A stretch of DNA of 64,000 nucleotides, taken from NCBI RefSeq assembly GCF_001442625.1, contig NZ_LMZQ01000028.1, forward strand, positions 1-64,000, written 5' to 3'. Position 1 is the first letter of the stretch; each line of letters opens with the position of its first letter. A program made the position numbers and the translations under genes. The stretch comes from Pedobacter ginsenosidimutans (GTDB lineage: Bacteria > Bacteroidota > Bacteroidia > Sphingobacteriales > Sphingobacteriaceae). The notes under the pieces are model-generated. The model saw nothing but the letters and a program-made list of their open reading frames with translations, made no database searches and was not told the DNA's origin. Of this stretch, positions 17,990 to 27,529 are shown in pieces.

Positions 17990-18771
17990 TAAAATTTGAG
18001 GATAAACTTTAAACTTCCCGTATTAAACACTTCCGTTGCTAAAACCTGATTATCCTTTTTAAGCTTACGATTTAGATTTTCATCCAGAACATAAAACTGG
18101 GGTTCTAAAACTGCCGTTTGTTTAAAACCCAATTTAATATAGGCTTCTCCTGCCGACCAGTCGCGATCTGCGTAAGTCATCAGGTCATTAGGATTATGCA
18201 TTTCAGCGAAAAAAGCGATCAACTTGCTAAGCCCCCCAGTAATAGAATAACCAGCTTTAACGGCGAACCTGATCAATTCTGCCGATTTATAATTTTCGGT
18301 ATGGTTCATTTTACGCAGTGCCGAAAAAGTAGCAACCGCTACAAGCGCCTCCTTTTCAAATAAACCGATTTTATAACGGCTGCTTACTGATCCCTGCAAG
18401 TGATTTTCAATTAAAAAAGAATCGGCAACGGGTTTAGTAATTTTGAATACTTTGGTTTTTCTACCGTGAATGCGGATATTTTTTCCAAGCAAAGATTTAA
18501 TTCTCGCTAAAACCTGATCCGGTTTTGATTGCCACAGATCTTCCCAGAGATGAACGAGTTTAGTGCCTTCTTGATGATGTCTTTCCTGCAGCTCAATGAG
18601 ATCTTGCGGGGTGAACTTATTATTTAAACTTACCAGGTGTACGGCTAATTGATGATCAACCTGTAATAACGAAAATTTATCTTCTAGAGTAAAAAAGCAC
18701 CCAATTTTGTTATCAGCAAGTGCTAATATCAATTGATTATACCATTTATTATTGGAAGTTTGAATGTTCAA
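17989..18771 (-). CDS. Protein related to the C-terminal module of phage homing endonucleases
   Basis: 260 aa, no signal peptide. I recognise the pattern of a module found beside Vsr-like nucleases in phage proteins. It runs LVHLWEDLWQSKPDQVLARI (residues 72-91), then FLIENHLQGS with YKIGLFEKEALVAVATFSA, AELIRFAVKAGYSITGGLSKLI, and YADRDWSAGEAYIKLGF; the last part is GNAT-like. The N-terminal ~70 residues do not show a clear PD-(D/E)XK nuclease core, so the nuclease half is missing or diverged. It overlaps the start of miaA by one base. The function is unknown; the family recognition is from memory and should be checked. Confidence 0.55.
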   Translation of the reverse strand: MNIQTSNNKWYNQLILALADNKIGCFFTLEDKFSLLQVDHQLAVHLVSLNNKFTPQDLIELQERHHQEGTKLVHLWEDLWQSKPDQVLARIKSLLGKNIRIHGRKTKVFKITKPVADSFLIENHLQGSVSSRYKIGLFEKEALVAVATFSALRKMNHTENYKSAELIRFAVKAGYSITGGLSKLIAFFAEMHNPNDLMTYADRDWSAGEAYIKLGFKQTAVLEPQFYVLDENLNRKLKKDNQVLATEVFNTGSLKFILKF

Positions 18772-18825
18772 TCACCAGAGGGTTAGTTCAGAAAAATATC
18801 TGAAGCAAATTTAACCATCAGATTG

Positions 18826-19188
18826 TTAAATCCATTCTTTTTCTTTAAAGTTAGTATGGATAATTTCTACCAGTGTTTCTACTTCTTTTAGTTTGGAATC
18901 ATCAAGGGCCGAAATTTTCAACCCCGCTTTGTTTTCACCAAAATCGCTTAAATTATGATTTGTAGTAGAAAACTCATCGGTATTGATTTTAACTTCTACA
19001 GCATTCCCATTAATATAAACACCTGTAAAAAAACGTTCGGTTACTTTTTCACCGTTTAATTCAATGTTTTTTTCACTATAAAGATCATAGCCGTTTTCCG
19101 AATTTTCGTGTACCGTATATCCGCGGGTGGCATAGGGCTGTATTCCGGCTCTAATGGTCTGAAAAATTTCAACAAGATCAGTTTTCAT
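18826..19188 (-). CDS. Hypothetical protein, 120 aa
   Basis: Small, acidic and probably cytoplasmic. There is no signal peptide or membrane segment. It is predicted to mix beta strands (residues 20-75, YTVHENSENGYDLYSEKNIE) with a C-terminal helix (SKLKEVETLVEIIHTNFKEK). I do not recognise a family. It lies between the MBL-fold hydrolase gene and the homing-module gene on the same strand, with 52-54 bp gaps. Confidence 0.6.
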   Translation of the reverse strand: MKTDLVEIFQTIRAGIQPYATRGYTVHENSENGYDLYSEKNIELNGEKVTERFFTGVYINGNAVEVKINTDEFSTTNHNLSDFGENKAGLKISALDDSKLKEVETLVEIIHTNFKEKEWI

Positions 19189-19240
19189 AATTGTATTTGA
19201 TTTTAGAATTAAACACCATAGTACAATTATTGTTTAGCTT

Positions 19241-20335
19241 TTATTCTTCAAGCCACCAATTTTCCGTTGGTAAATATTCATTTAAAATTATTGTTTCACC
19301 TAATTTTGGGGTAACCAAAGGAAGCTGCTTAGCTGCTGCAGCTAATACCACTCTTTTTATGGGCTCGTTCCAGGGATGCATGGCTAAGCTAAATTTGCCC
19401 CAATGCACCGGCATCAAAACTTTTGCTTTTAAATCGATAGCGGCCTGCACCGTTTCTTCGGGAAACATATGGATGTAAGGCCAATAGGCATTGTACTGTC
19501 CACATTCGAGCAAAGCTAAATCGAAAGGCCCAAACTCCTCACCTATTTTGGCGAAGTGTGTATCATAGCCAGAATCGCCTCCTAAAAATAATTGGTAGTT
19601 TTCAGTTTTCAATACAAAGGCCGACCAAAGGGTTTGATTTCTTTTAAATTTTCTTCCCGTAAAATGCCTTGCCGGAACCGCTGTTAACTTCACGCTCCTA
19701 AATAATGTTAGCGATTCATTCCAGTGCAATTCATTGATCTTATCGGCTTTAATGCCCCATTTTTCTAAGTGTTCTCCTACGCCCAACGACGTAACTATGG
19801 TTTTAACTTGTGGTGCAATTTTTAAAATACTGTTATAATCCAGGTGATCGTAATGATCGTGTGTGATCAGCAGGATATCGATATTTTTAAATTCTTCTGC
19901 TTTTACAAAGTCTGTACCTAAAAAAGCTTTACTCCCAATAAATGAAAACGGAGATGGAGTTTTGCTAAAAACTGGATCAACCAGAATTCTTAAACCATCT
20001 ACTTTAATGAGGTAAGATGAGTGCCCAAACCATATAACCTCAGGAGCTCCGCTTTTAGGGTTCCCGTTTAGGTTAGGTTTAATAAAATGAAGTGCTTTAT
20101 CTGGAACTTTATCAGGGTGTTTTTCGAAAAGAAACGCATTTAAAACCTTAAAAAAGCTTACACCTTCAGGCTGCATTAATGTTAACGATTGATTTTGCAA
20201 TGCACCGTCCCGATAGTTAGCCAAATGGTGGATTTTTTCCAATCGTAATCCCTTAGGTAAACGGCCAAAAACAGGAAGGTTCGTTATAATGAAGAATGCG
20301 ATTAAGAAAAAAAGTAAAATGTATACAGCTATCAT
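19241..20335 (-). CDS. Metallo-beta-lactamase-fold hydrolase (NAPE-PLD/UlaG-like)
   Basis: About 364 aa with an N-terminal membrane anchor (residues 1-22). The MBL core shows GHSSYLIKVDGLRILVDPVF, the metal motif THDHYDHLD, a later PARHFTGR, GGDSGYD, and the last metal histidine in MPVHWGKFSLA. The arrangement matches bacterial N-acylphosphatidylethanolamine phospholipase D-like hydrolases. The substrate is not known. I place the start at the ATG at 20333-20335 (MIAVYILLFF), since the longer frame to 20359 only adds MVLLILKK. Confidence 0.82.
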   Translation of the reverse strand: MIAVYILLFFLIAFFIITNLPVFGRLPKGLRLEKIHHLANYRDGALQNQSLTLMQPEGVSFFKVLNAFLFEKHPDKVPDKALHFIKPNLNGNPKSGAPEVIWFGHSSYLIKVDGLRILVDPVFSKTPSPFSFIGSKAFLGTDFVKAEEFKNIDILLITHDHYDHLDYNSILKIAPQVKTIVTSLGVGEHLEKWGIKADKINELHWNESLTLFRSVKLTAVPARHFTGRKFKRNQTLWSAFVLKTENYQLFLGGDSGYDTHFAKIGEEFGPFDLALLECGQYNAYWPYIHMFPEETVQAAIDLKAKVLMPVHWGKFSLAMHPWNEPIKRVVLAAAAKQLPLVTPKLGETIILNEYLPTENWWLEE

Positions 20336-20430
20336 TTTTTTTAAAATTAATAAAACCAAAGTAGCAATATGATTTTAAAAAAGAAGCTTGAGTTAGATAT
20401 ATGACGTATGGATTACTTGTGGTTTAAAAC

Positions 20431-20465
20431 AAAAAGTTCTCTGCTATTAACGCAGAGAACTTTTT
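20431..20465 (-). terminator. Terminator of the susCD operon
   Basis: AAAAAGTTCTCTGC pairs perfectly with GCAGAGAACTTTTT (loop TATTAAC), 18 bases beyond the susD stop. Confidence 0.85.
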
Positions 20466-20483
20466 AAGTTGATTAAGAGCGTA

Positions 20484-22040
20484 CTATTTTAAGAGCCACA
20501 TGGTCTGGTTTACATCATCACTACCTCCATACTGGCTGGCAACAGCAGCCGAAAGGTTGGTCGAATTGTAACTCAGCTCATTCGAAGGATATAGCCACCT
20601 TAATGGAAAATTAGTAGAAGGTGAATTCAAATTCGTGGTCGAGTTTAATTTAAATACAGGATAACCTGTCCTCCTGTTCTCAAACCATCCCTGATATTTA
20701 TTTCCCTGTAAAAAGCTAGCCAAATATTTTTGTGTAATTACTTGTGCAATCTGCTGTTCACTACTACCTGTTAAAGCAACAGTAGCTGGGAAGGCATCAA
20801 TATACACAGCATCCATTTTCATGTTATGATGATAGTCGGAAAGATCTGGTGTGTACTGAGTTATAAACTTCATAGAATTAGTAATCCCATTTGCATAATA
20901 AGTTTGTGCAGTAATACCTGTTATCCAGCCACGTATAGTAGCTTCTGCCAGAATGAACTGTAGGTCCCAATAATTAAAAACGCCTACAGGTTCAGCATTT
21001 ACTAGATTTACATACCTGATATTGATATCGGTATAATCTTTATTTACCCTTCTGGTCTGCAAACTCGAAAACGAATCTGAAGGCTCTATACTTGGATATG
21101 CGGCAATATCAGACTGCGAAACACCAGCGGTAATTTTAACAGGCGATGGTTTAGCGTAATAAAATAGTCTCTTATCATTTGTTGTCTTTAACGGCTCTAA
21201 CAATACATTGGTTAACATAGTATAATTAGATTTTACAAATGAATTACCAGAACCAGCCGGAACATCGCTCCAAGGATAATTTTGACCAGCTGTTGCGTTG
21301 TATGCCAATGCAAAATTATCGTTATAATCTCTCATTAATGGGCGGTTGCTTACAATATCCTTAAAGCGTTCAATTACCTTTAAATCGGCATCGCCTGTTT
21401 TTTTATAAAGATTAATGAGCACATGTAACTCAAAACTATTTGTTAATCTTCTCCATTTATCGGTATTACCTGCAAAAATAGGGTCGCCTTCGAAATTTGA
21501 ACCAGATGCGAATAAGGTGTTGGCTTGATCTAATTCGTTTAATATACCTATAAAGACTGTTTTTTGAGTATCATATTTGGGCTGTAATATCGCATCCGAT
21601 TCTCCTTTTACAGCTTCGGTATATGGAATATCGCCCACTTGCATGGTTGTCATAAAGAACTGCCACGCCCTTATGAAATGCCCTAATGCCCGATAAGATT
21701 TTTTAAGTCCTTCATCAGTTGCGTAATTTTCCATGGGCGTAATATTTCGTAAGAGGGTTATACGGCTAAAATCAGTCCGGCTAATTTTATTGTATTGAAA
21801 ATTCTCCTGTCCCTCGCCCCAGGTAAGATACTTACCCAGTAAGAATGGCTGCATAAAAGATTTGGTACTGCTGATATCTCCACGTGTGATATTTAATATC
21901 ATCCCTGTAGCCAGCATAGCCGAGTTTACCTCAGTAGTTGCATTTGGATTGGTATTAATATCCTCGAACTTACTACAACCATTACTTAATAGAGCCAATG
22001 CTGGCAATAACAAGCTATATTTTAAAAATTTACTTTTCAT
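20484..22040 (-). CDS. SusD/RagB-family nutrient-binding lipoprotein
   Basis: 518 aa, outer-membrane surface lipoprotein. The lipobox LLSNGC gives acylated Cys22, followed by FEDINTNPNATTEVNSAMLATG, typical of the SusD-like_2 subgroup. Helical TPR-like segments surround LRWLYPSNELSYNS near the C-terminus. It would cap the SusC channel and bind the substrate. It is 26 bp downstream of susC and ends at a strong terminator. No glycosidase or peptidase gene is in the operon, so the substrate cannot be guessed. Confidence 0.93.
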   Translation of the reverse strand: MKSKFLKYSLLLPALALLSNGCSKFEDINTNPNATTEVNSAMLATGMILNITRGDISSTKSFMQPFLLGKYLTWGEGQENFQYNKISRTDFSRITLLRNITPMENYATDEGLKKSYRALGHFIRAWQFFMTTMQVGDIPYTEAVKGESDAILQPKYDTQKTVFIGILNELDQANTLFASGSNFEGDPIFAGNTDKWRRLTNSFELHVLINLYKKTGDADLKVIERFKDIVSNRPLMRDYNDNFALAYNATAGQNYPWSDVPAGSGNSFVKSNYTMLTNVLLEPLKTTNDKRLFYYAKPSPVKITAGVSQSDIAAYPSIEPSDSFSSLQTRRVNKDYTDINIRYVNLVNAEPVGVFNYWDLQFILAEATIRGWITGITAQTYYANGITNSMKFITQYTPDLSDYHHNMKMDAVYIDAFPATVALTGSSEQQIAQVITQKYLASFLQGNKYQGWFENRRTGYPVFKLNSTTNLNSPSTNFPLRWLYPSNELSYNSTNLSAAVASQYGGSDDVNQTMWLLK

Positions 22041-22066
22041 AAAATCTTCATTAAAACAATAAATAA

Positions 22067-25000
22067 CTAGAAACCTACCTTAACGTTAAATCCTACCATT
22101 CTCATTGATGGTGAGTTTAGGTTCTCTGTATCAACATCGGGATCTGAGTATTTGAAATTGGTCCACATAAACAGGTTTTGACCAGTTAAAGAAAAAGACG
22201 CGCTCTTTAAACCTAGTTTGGTTGCTGTTTTTGATGATAAGCTATAACCCAGTGAAACTTCACGCAGCTTAACAAACGATTCATTCTGTACCCTTGCATC
22301 ACCACCACGGTACCATTGTGCATAATCCTGATAACCGATAGGTACATCATTTACGGCATACTTACGGGTATCGCTGGTAATCTGTCCGTATTTATCGTAG
22401 GTAACACTACCTGATACCACTTTAACGCCTTGTCCCACATAGTTATTCTGCCCCAGCACAACCTGGTTATAGCGATATTCGTTATCTGTTTCAGGTGCGG
22501 TACCAGAATCGAACATTTTGTCATATACATAATTATACATTAGACCGCCAATACGGCCATCGATATTAATACCTAGCGACCATCTTTTATAAGTGAAATT
22601 ATTGATAAAGCCAAAACTGAAATCGGGTTCGCCGTAACCTAATTTTTTAACATAATCGCTCCAAACCGGATAACCACTTTCGTGAATTACATTACCTTCA
22701 GGATCTTTAACCCAGTAGTTGTCGGTATAGGTATCTAACCTTTCTCCTTTTTTTACCCATAAATTATCAGGTGAGTATACCGGATCGAGATTTACATAAT
22801 AGCGATGCTGGTTAGACCAGTTGATAGTAGAATACCATTCGAAGTCTTTATTCCTGATCACAGATCCATCAACAGTAATTTCAATGCCTCTTCTTTCGTA
22901 AGTTTCTTGTGTATTAACCAAAGTAGATGAGAAACCTGATGATGCAGGAATTGAAGTGCTTACCTGCTGGTTATAGTAATATTTATTAAAGTAAGCTACA
23001 TCAAAATGCAGGCGTTTCTTAAATAAATATCCAGCAGTCCCAATTTCGTATGTTCTTTGTTCGCTTGGCAGCAAGCTGTTACCCAATAACGACGATGGAT
23101 AGCTTGCAGAATTTAACGTATTCCATGCGGTAGTTGTTGTACCGAAGGTTCTGTTTGTGGCATATACCCCTAAAGCGGTTTTAAATACCGCCCACGAACC
23201 GCGGATTTTAAACATATCGATTACCTTAGGCAGTTTCACCAATTCTGAAACTACGATACTTGAACCAATGGATGGATAAAAATAAGATCGTGATGCTTTT
23301 GGTTGAGCAGAATTCCAGTCATTCCTTCCCGTAAAATCAAGGAAAATAGCATCATTATAGCCAATAGAAGCCCTGCCGTACAAACTGTTGATCTGCCTGG
23401 TACTATACCCTTGCGATACTGTAGGTGGCTCTACAGAACCAGCTAACGAATAAAAAGTTGGTGAAATTAATCCGTTTTTAGTTGTTCCACTTAATGATTC
23501 GTCAACGAAATAGTAAACTGTTCCACCTGCTAAAGCGTCGATAGTAAATCTGTTCAGTTTCTTTTTGTAGCTCAGAATCACATCATCATTGGTACTAAAC
23601 CCTTTAGCATCCTGGATAGAATACATACCTTTAGCATTCCATCCGCTACCATTAACCGCGCCGCCGCGGGTAGAATATATATTGGCAGTAGGATTACGGA
23701 AAGTGGTTTTATTGTTATAATTATCGTATCCTAAACGCACTAATAAATTAAAATCTTTATTAATTTGGTAATTAGCCGTAACATTGGCATTTACGGTATT
23801 GTTTTGGATACCGTTTAATTTTTCGTTAGCAATTAAATACGGGTTATCATACCAGTTGGTATACATCCAGTTTTGTGTTTTATAAGGCACTTTCCAGTAG
23901 TCTTTATAGTCGCGGATATCGTATTCGGTACCCGTCCACATAATTAACTGGTACAAATAGCCCTGGTTATTATAACCACCGCCCCAAATCTGATCGGCCC
24001 ATCGGCGGCTTACCCCCATGTGTCCTTCCAGTTTAAATTTATCGCTAAGCTTCATCTCTCCCGACATGGTTAAATTTATCATGTTCAGGTTCTGATTCGG
24101 AAACTGTCCTTTATTATAAATATCGTTTAAGCCGATTCTGAAACTTCCATTTTCGCCGGTTTGGGCAATACTTACATTATTATTTAAGATAATACCTGTA
24201 GAAGTAAAATTCTTCAGGTTGTCTTTTCCTTTCGATACCAAAAGCATGTTATCTTCAAACTGCTTGGTAATGGGGTTCCAATCTCTGGCCGTTTTACCAA
24301 TATCCAGCTTAGGGCCCCAAACATAATCGTTATCAATTACTCCGTTCTGCCCTCTGCCATAGGAGCTTTGTACTTCGGGTATGGCCAGAAAACCCAATGA
24401 TGCCATGGTATTGCTGTTCAATTCGATAGATAAGCCTTTACCAGCCGCACCTTTTTTAGTCGTAATTAAAAGTACACCACCAGATGCCCTTGAGCCATAC
24501 AATGCAGAGGCTGTAGGGCCTTTAAGTATATCCATACTTTCAATATCATCTGTAGGCACATCTCTTAATGTCATGTTGCCATAAGGCACACCATCAATAA
24601 CAAGCAAAGCACCCTCCCCACGTAACTCGATGGTTGGCCTGGCGTTAAATTCGGTTGAGTTTTTAATCACTAAACCAGAAACCCTGCCAGTTAGTGAGGT
24701 AGCCACATCTACACCTTTAACAGTTTGTAAATCTTTACCGGCCACTTTTTGTACCGCATAACCCAACGACTTTTCAGAACGTTTTATACCCAAAGCAGTA
24801 ACCACTACATCAGTTAGTTCGGTTGTGGTAGCTTGCAAAGAAATACTATAATCCCGCTTACTGTCTATGGTAATTTCTCTGGTAGTGTAACCAATAAAAG
24901 AGACGATTAGTGTTGTGCCAATATTGGCGTTAATGGAAAAATAACCATTAGCATTAGTCGTGGTTACCGTTTTTGTTTCCTTGACCATTATACTTGCCCC

Positions 25001-25435
25001 AACAATCGGCTGGCCATTTTCATCCAGAACTTTGCCACTGATGGTTTCAAAGAAGGGATTTGATATCAGCTCGCTTTTTTTTCTGAGTACGATTGTTTTA
25101 TCAAATATTTTATATGTCAATAACTGATTTTTAAAGCATAAATTCAGGACCTGCTCAAGGGGTACATTTTTAACATCAATACTTACATTGTGGGCATTTT
25201 GCAGTTCAAGGTTATCGTAAAGAAAAACATATTCAGTTTGTTTCTCTATTGATTTAAATATCACTTCCATCGAAACATTTTTTTGTCTCAATGTGATGTT
25301 CTGACTATAAACACTTGCGCTTACCTGGCATAGGCACGCGAATAAAAATAGTGCGGTTAGCTTCATCACCAATATTAATTGTGTGGGCTTACGCCGGATT
25401 AATGATCCGGGCGCAAAAAAAATACTAAAATTCAT
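22067..25435 (-). CDS. SusC/RagA-family TonB-dependent transporter with STN domain
   Basis: 1122 aa from the chosen ATG at 25433-25435 (MNFSIFFAPGSL). A signal sequence (about 1-45, LILVMKLTALFLFACLCQVS) leads to a STN/secretin domain (about 47-100, VSMEVIFKSIEKQTEYVFLY). Next come a carboxypeptidase-like regulatory domain (ISGKVLDENGQPIVGASI), the plug with MDILKGPTASALYGSRASGG, and a 22-strand barrel ending in FNVKVGF. The STN domain is the partner of FecR anti-sigma factors, and fecR and the sigma gene lie directly upstream. An in-frame ATG at 25522 would add 29 residues but falls inside the structured leader, so I reject it. Confidence 0.95.
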   Translation of the reverse strand: MNFSIFFAPGSLIRRKPTQLILVMKLTALFLFACLCQVSASVYSQNITLRQKNVSMEVIFKSIEKQTEYVFLYDNLELQNAHNVSIDVKNVPLEQVLNLCFKNQLLTYKIFDKTIVLRKKSELISNPFFETISGKVLDENGQPIVGASIMVKETKTVTTTNANGYFSINANIGTTLIVSFIGYTTREITIDSKRDYSISLQATTTELTDVVVTALGIKRSEKSLGYAVQKVAGKDLQTVKGVDVATSLTGRVSGLVIKNSTEFNARPTIELRGEGALLVIDGVPYGNMTLRDVPTDDIESMDILKGPTASALYGSRASGGVLLITTKKGAAGKGLSIELNSNTMASLGFLAIPEVQSSYGRGQNGVIDNDYVWGPKLDIGKTARDWNPITKQFEDNMLLVSKGKDNLKNFTSTGIILNNNVSIAQTGENGSFRIGLNDIYNKGQFPNQNLNMINLTMSGEMKLSDKFKLEGHMGVSRRWADQIWGGGYNNQGYLYQLIMWTGTEYDIRDYKDYWKVPYKTQNWMYTNWYDNPYLIANEKLNGIQNNTVNANVTANYQINKDFNLLVRLGYDNYNNKTTFRNPTANIYSTRGGAVNGSGWNAKGMYSIQDAKGFSTNDDVILSYKKKLNRFTIDALAGGTVYYFVDESLSGTTKNGLISPTFYSLAGSVEPPTVSQGYSTRQINSLYGRASIGYNDAIFLDFTGRNDWNSAQPKASRSYFYPSIGSSIVVSELVKLPKVIDMFKIRGSWAVFKTALGVYATNRTFGTTTTAWNTLNSASYPSSLLGNSLLPSEQRTYEIGTAGYLFKKRLHFDVAYFNKYYYNQQVSTSIPASSGFSSTLVNTQETYERRGIEITVDGSVIRNKDFEWYSTINWSNQHRYYVNLDPVYSPDNLWVKKGERLDTYTDNYWVKDPEGNVIHESGYPVWSDYVKKLGYGEPDFSFGFINNFTYKRWSLGINIDGRIGGLMYNYVYDKMFDSGTAPETDNEYRYNQVVLGQNNYVGQGVKVVSGSVTYDKYGQITSDTRKYAVNDVPIGYQDYAQWYRGGDARVQNESFVKLREVSLGYSLSSKTATKLGLKSASFSLTGQNLFMWTNFKYSDPDVDTENLNSPSMRMVGFNVKVGF

Positions 25436-25445
25436 GATTGAATTT

Positions 25446-25551
25446 GGGTTTAAAATATAATTGCTTAGATAACTTATTGTGCCCCTGCCGCAGAATAGCT
25501 GGCGCAGGCAGTCAATTTCCATATCGTAAATAAAGTGGTACGAACACTTTA
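25446..25551 (-). promoter_or_regulatory. Structured susC leader, target-like counterpart of the predicted small RNA
   Basis: Read in the susC direction, this leader holds a hairpin (TAAAGTG/CACTTTA stem, 25531-25551, seven-base loop TTCGTAC), a GC-rich imperfect hairpin (25486-25512) and an AAGTTATCTAAGC block 28-40 nt before the susC ATG. The same blocks occur, in the same order and on the same strand, at 27830-27915. A transcript from the plus strand of that locus would be complementary to this leader. Confidence 0.6.
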
Positions 25552-25639
25552 CATTGTCCTGTAGAGGAAATTGAAGTCGAATGGTTTAGAGTATTATATC
25601 TTCATATGCTGCGTTTATAGTTTGACTTGGTTTGGTTAT

Positions 25640-26794
25640 TTATTTAGGGTTTACTGTAATCTGATTGTACTCTACCTTACAATGGATGCCACTGTAAGCC
25701 AGCATTTCGATCAATTTTGCCACGTTTACATTTCTAGGTATTTTCCCGGTGTATTGTTTTGCCGGAATTTTGCCGTTATAGATAACGTTGGCATCATACC
25801 AACGCGAAATCTGACGCATTACTGCCGGGAGATCCGATTTTTCAAACTGGAAATAGCCATTCTTCCAGGCAATTACAGCCTCCAGATCTTCTATTTCACT
25901 CACATTAATCCCATCCACTTTACCGTTAAAGCTCGCTTGTTGGCCAGGTTTCAGGAGTGCTTTTTTATCACCGTGTTTAATTTCTACACTGCCTTCGAGT
26001 AAGGTAGTACGCTCATATGCTTCATCAGCATAAGTATTCACGTTAAAATGAGTACCCAGCACTTTGATATCAGATTGATCCGTATGAACAATAAATGGTT
26101 TGATCTTATTCTTAGCCACTTCGAAATATACCTCGCCAGTAACCTCCACCTTGCGTTCGTTGCCCACAAAAGCAGTAGGGAATTTAACCGAAGAGCTAGC
26201 ATTTAACCATACTTCAGTACCATCAACCAAAATTAAATGGTATTGGCCACCCCGAGGGGTGCTTACCGTATTAATGGCTCCCGCTTTCGCATTTGAATTA
26301 CCTGTAAACCGGTAAAGCAATTCGCCACTTTTTGTTTTAATTACTTCAACACCCGATTGGTTTGCTAATTGTCCATCTGAAGTTTTATTGAGGATGATTT
26401 GAGAGCCATCGGCCAGTAACAATACCGCATTATTGCCACCTGGAACAATTGTTTTTTTATTTGTTTTAGTAGATGTGGTTAAAACGGCAGAACGATCTGA
26501 TTTGCTAAAATAAATATAACTACCTGCAATCAGAGCGATTAAAATAACTGCAGCTTTAAAAAACAGTGTATAATTTAATTTGATCTGCTTGGTTTTTGTT
26601 GTTGCTTTATTTGCTATGCGTGAAGAAACCTGGCTAAAAATTTGTTTTTTTACTTCGGTATCTTCAAACTGGTTTTGGTTCAAATCTGCACCATTGATAC
26701 GTTCATACCATTCCTCTACCAGCTTTTTTTCCTCTGGTGTAGCAGTTTGGCTATTGTACTTTCCGATTAAATATTTGATTTCGTTGGTATTCAA
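25640..26794 (-). CDS. FecR-family anti-sigma factor
   Basis: 384 aa inner-membrane regulator. The cytoplasmic N-terminus (1-75) starts with a sigma-binding helical segment (IKYLIGKYNSQTATPEEKKL). There is one membrane segment (about 78-96, FFKAAVILIALIAGSYIYF). The periplasmic part has the FecR domain (about 170-270, TPRGGQYHLILVDGTEVWLN and FEVAKN) and a C-terminal DUF4974 domain (about 310-384, FEKSDLPAVMRQISRWYDA). It relays binding of substrate by SusC to the sigma factor encoded 141 bp upstream. Confidence 0.94.
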   Translation of the reverse strand: MNTNEIKYLIGKYNSQTATPEEKKLVEEWYERINGADLNQNQFEDTEVKKQIFSQVSSRIANKATTKTKQIKLNYTLFFKAAVILIALIAGSYIYFSKSDRSAVLTTSTKTNKKTIVPGGNNAVLLLADGSQIILNKTSDGQLANQSGVEVIKTKSGELLYRFTGNSNAKAGAINTVSTPRGGQYHLILVDGTEVWLNASSSVKFPTAFVGNERKVEVTGEVYFEVAKNKIKPFIVHTDQSDIKVLGTHFNVNTYADEAYERTTLLEGSVEIKHGDKKALLKPGQQASFNGKVDGINVSEIEDLEAVIAWKNGYFQFEKSDLPAVMRQISRWYDANVIYNGKIPAKQYTGKIPRNVNVAKLIEMLAYSGIHCKVEYNQITVNPK

Positions 26795-26935
26795 AATAGT
26801 GGCCTTTATAGATATATACGGTTACCATGCAAAAAGTACCATGGCATTTAATTTTTTTTATAATAAATTGAAAAACCTTCCTGAAAGGTTAACAGATATA
26901 CAAATTATCGGTATAGTGAAGTAATCTGGAAGGAA

Positions 26936-27529
26936 TTATAAGTGTTTAGCAATAAACAATGCCAGTAAGGCCAAAGAAGAATCGTAGTTTTTAATCTTTG
27001 TACGTAAACGTTGATAAGCCATTTGTAGCTGGTTTTTTACCGTTTGTTCAGATAATGACAAATCTTCAGCTATTTGCTTAATAGAGAGGTCATCTTCTTT
27101 TTTAAGCATATAAATTTCTTTCATCCTGATTGGCATCCGAGCTACTTCAATATCGATAATTGCTTTTAGCTCTTTCTCGAGGAGCGTGTTCTGCGAATGT
27201 ACATCCGATGGGCTTGCACTTGATGTTACACTTAAGGCATACCTTAAACGGATCTCGTCTTTCTCGTAAAGTTTTAAAATTTTGTTACGGAGAATGGCAA
27301 AAAGATAAGCCAATACACTACGTTCGGCGTCTAAAAGCTCTATTTTATCCCAAAGACTAACAAATACATCCTGCACAAGGTCTTGCGCAAGATCATTGCA
27401 ATGGACCTTTTTGTAGGCCTGTTTATAAAGCGCATTCCAATAAGCATCGAACACCAGGCCAAATGCCTTTGCTTTGTTCAATTTTACAATAAGAAAAAAA
27501 TTACTTTCTAATTCTTCGTACATATGCAC
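26936..27529 (-). CDS. ECF RNA polymerase sigma factor
   Basis: 197 aa sigma-70 of the extracytoplasmic-function class used with FecR in Bacteroidetes. Region 2 contains DLAQDLVQDVFVSLWDKIE and region 4 contains LSIKQIAEDLSLSEQTVKNQLQMAYQRLR. It probably activates the downstream susCD operon and perhaps itself. Either of two ATGs (27529 or 27523) may start it. The long 5' region (27530-27816) is AT-rich and holds a divergent small-RNA promoter at its far end. Confidence 0.93.
   Translation of the reverse strand: MHMYEELESNFFLIVKLNKAKAFGLVFDAYWNALYKQAYKKVHCNDLAQDLVQDVFVSLWDKIELLDAERSVLAYLFAILRNKILKLYEKDEIRLRYALSVTSSASPSDVHSQNTLLEKELKAIIDIEVARMPIRMKEIYMLKKEDDLSIKQIAEDLSLSEQTVKNQLQMAYQRLRTKIKNYDSSLALLALFIAKHL

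Noticed and set aside
25436..25522. 29-residue N-terminal extension of SusC
   Set aside because: It precedes the normal MNFSIFF start and signal peptide, and the same DNA element at 27.8 kb is non-coding. It is a structured leader.
25571..26002. 143-codon open frame on the plus strand opposite fecR
   Set aside because: It lies entirely antisense to the 3' part of fecR (and its spacer), with no family similarity; a shadow of fecR codon usage.
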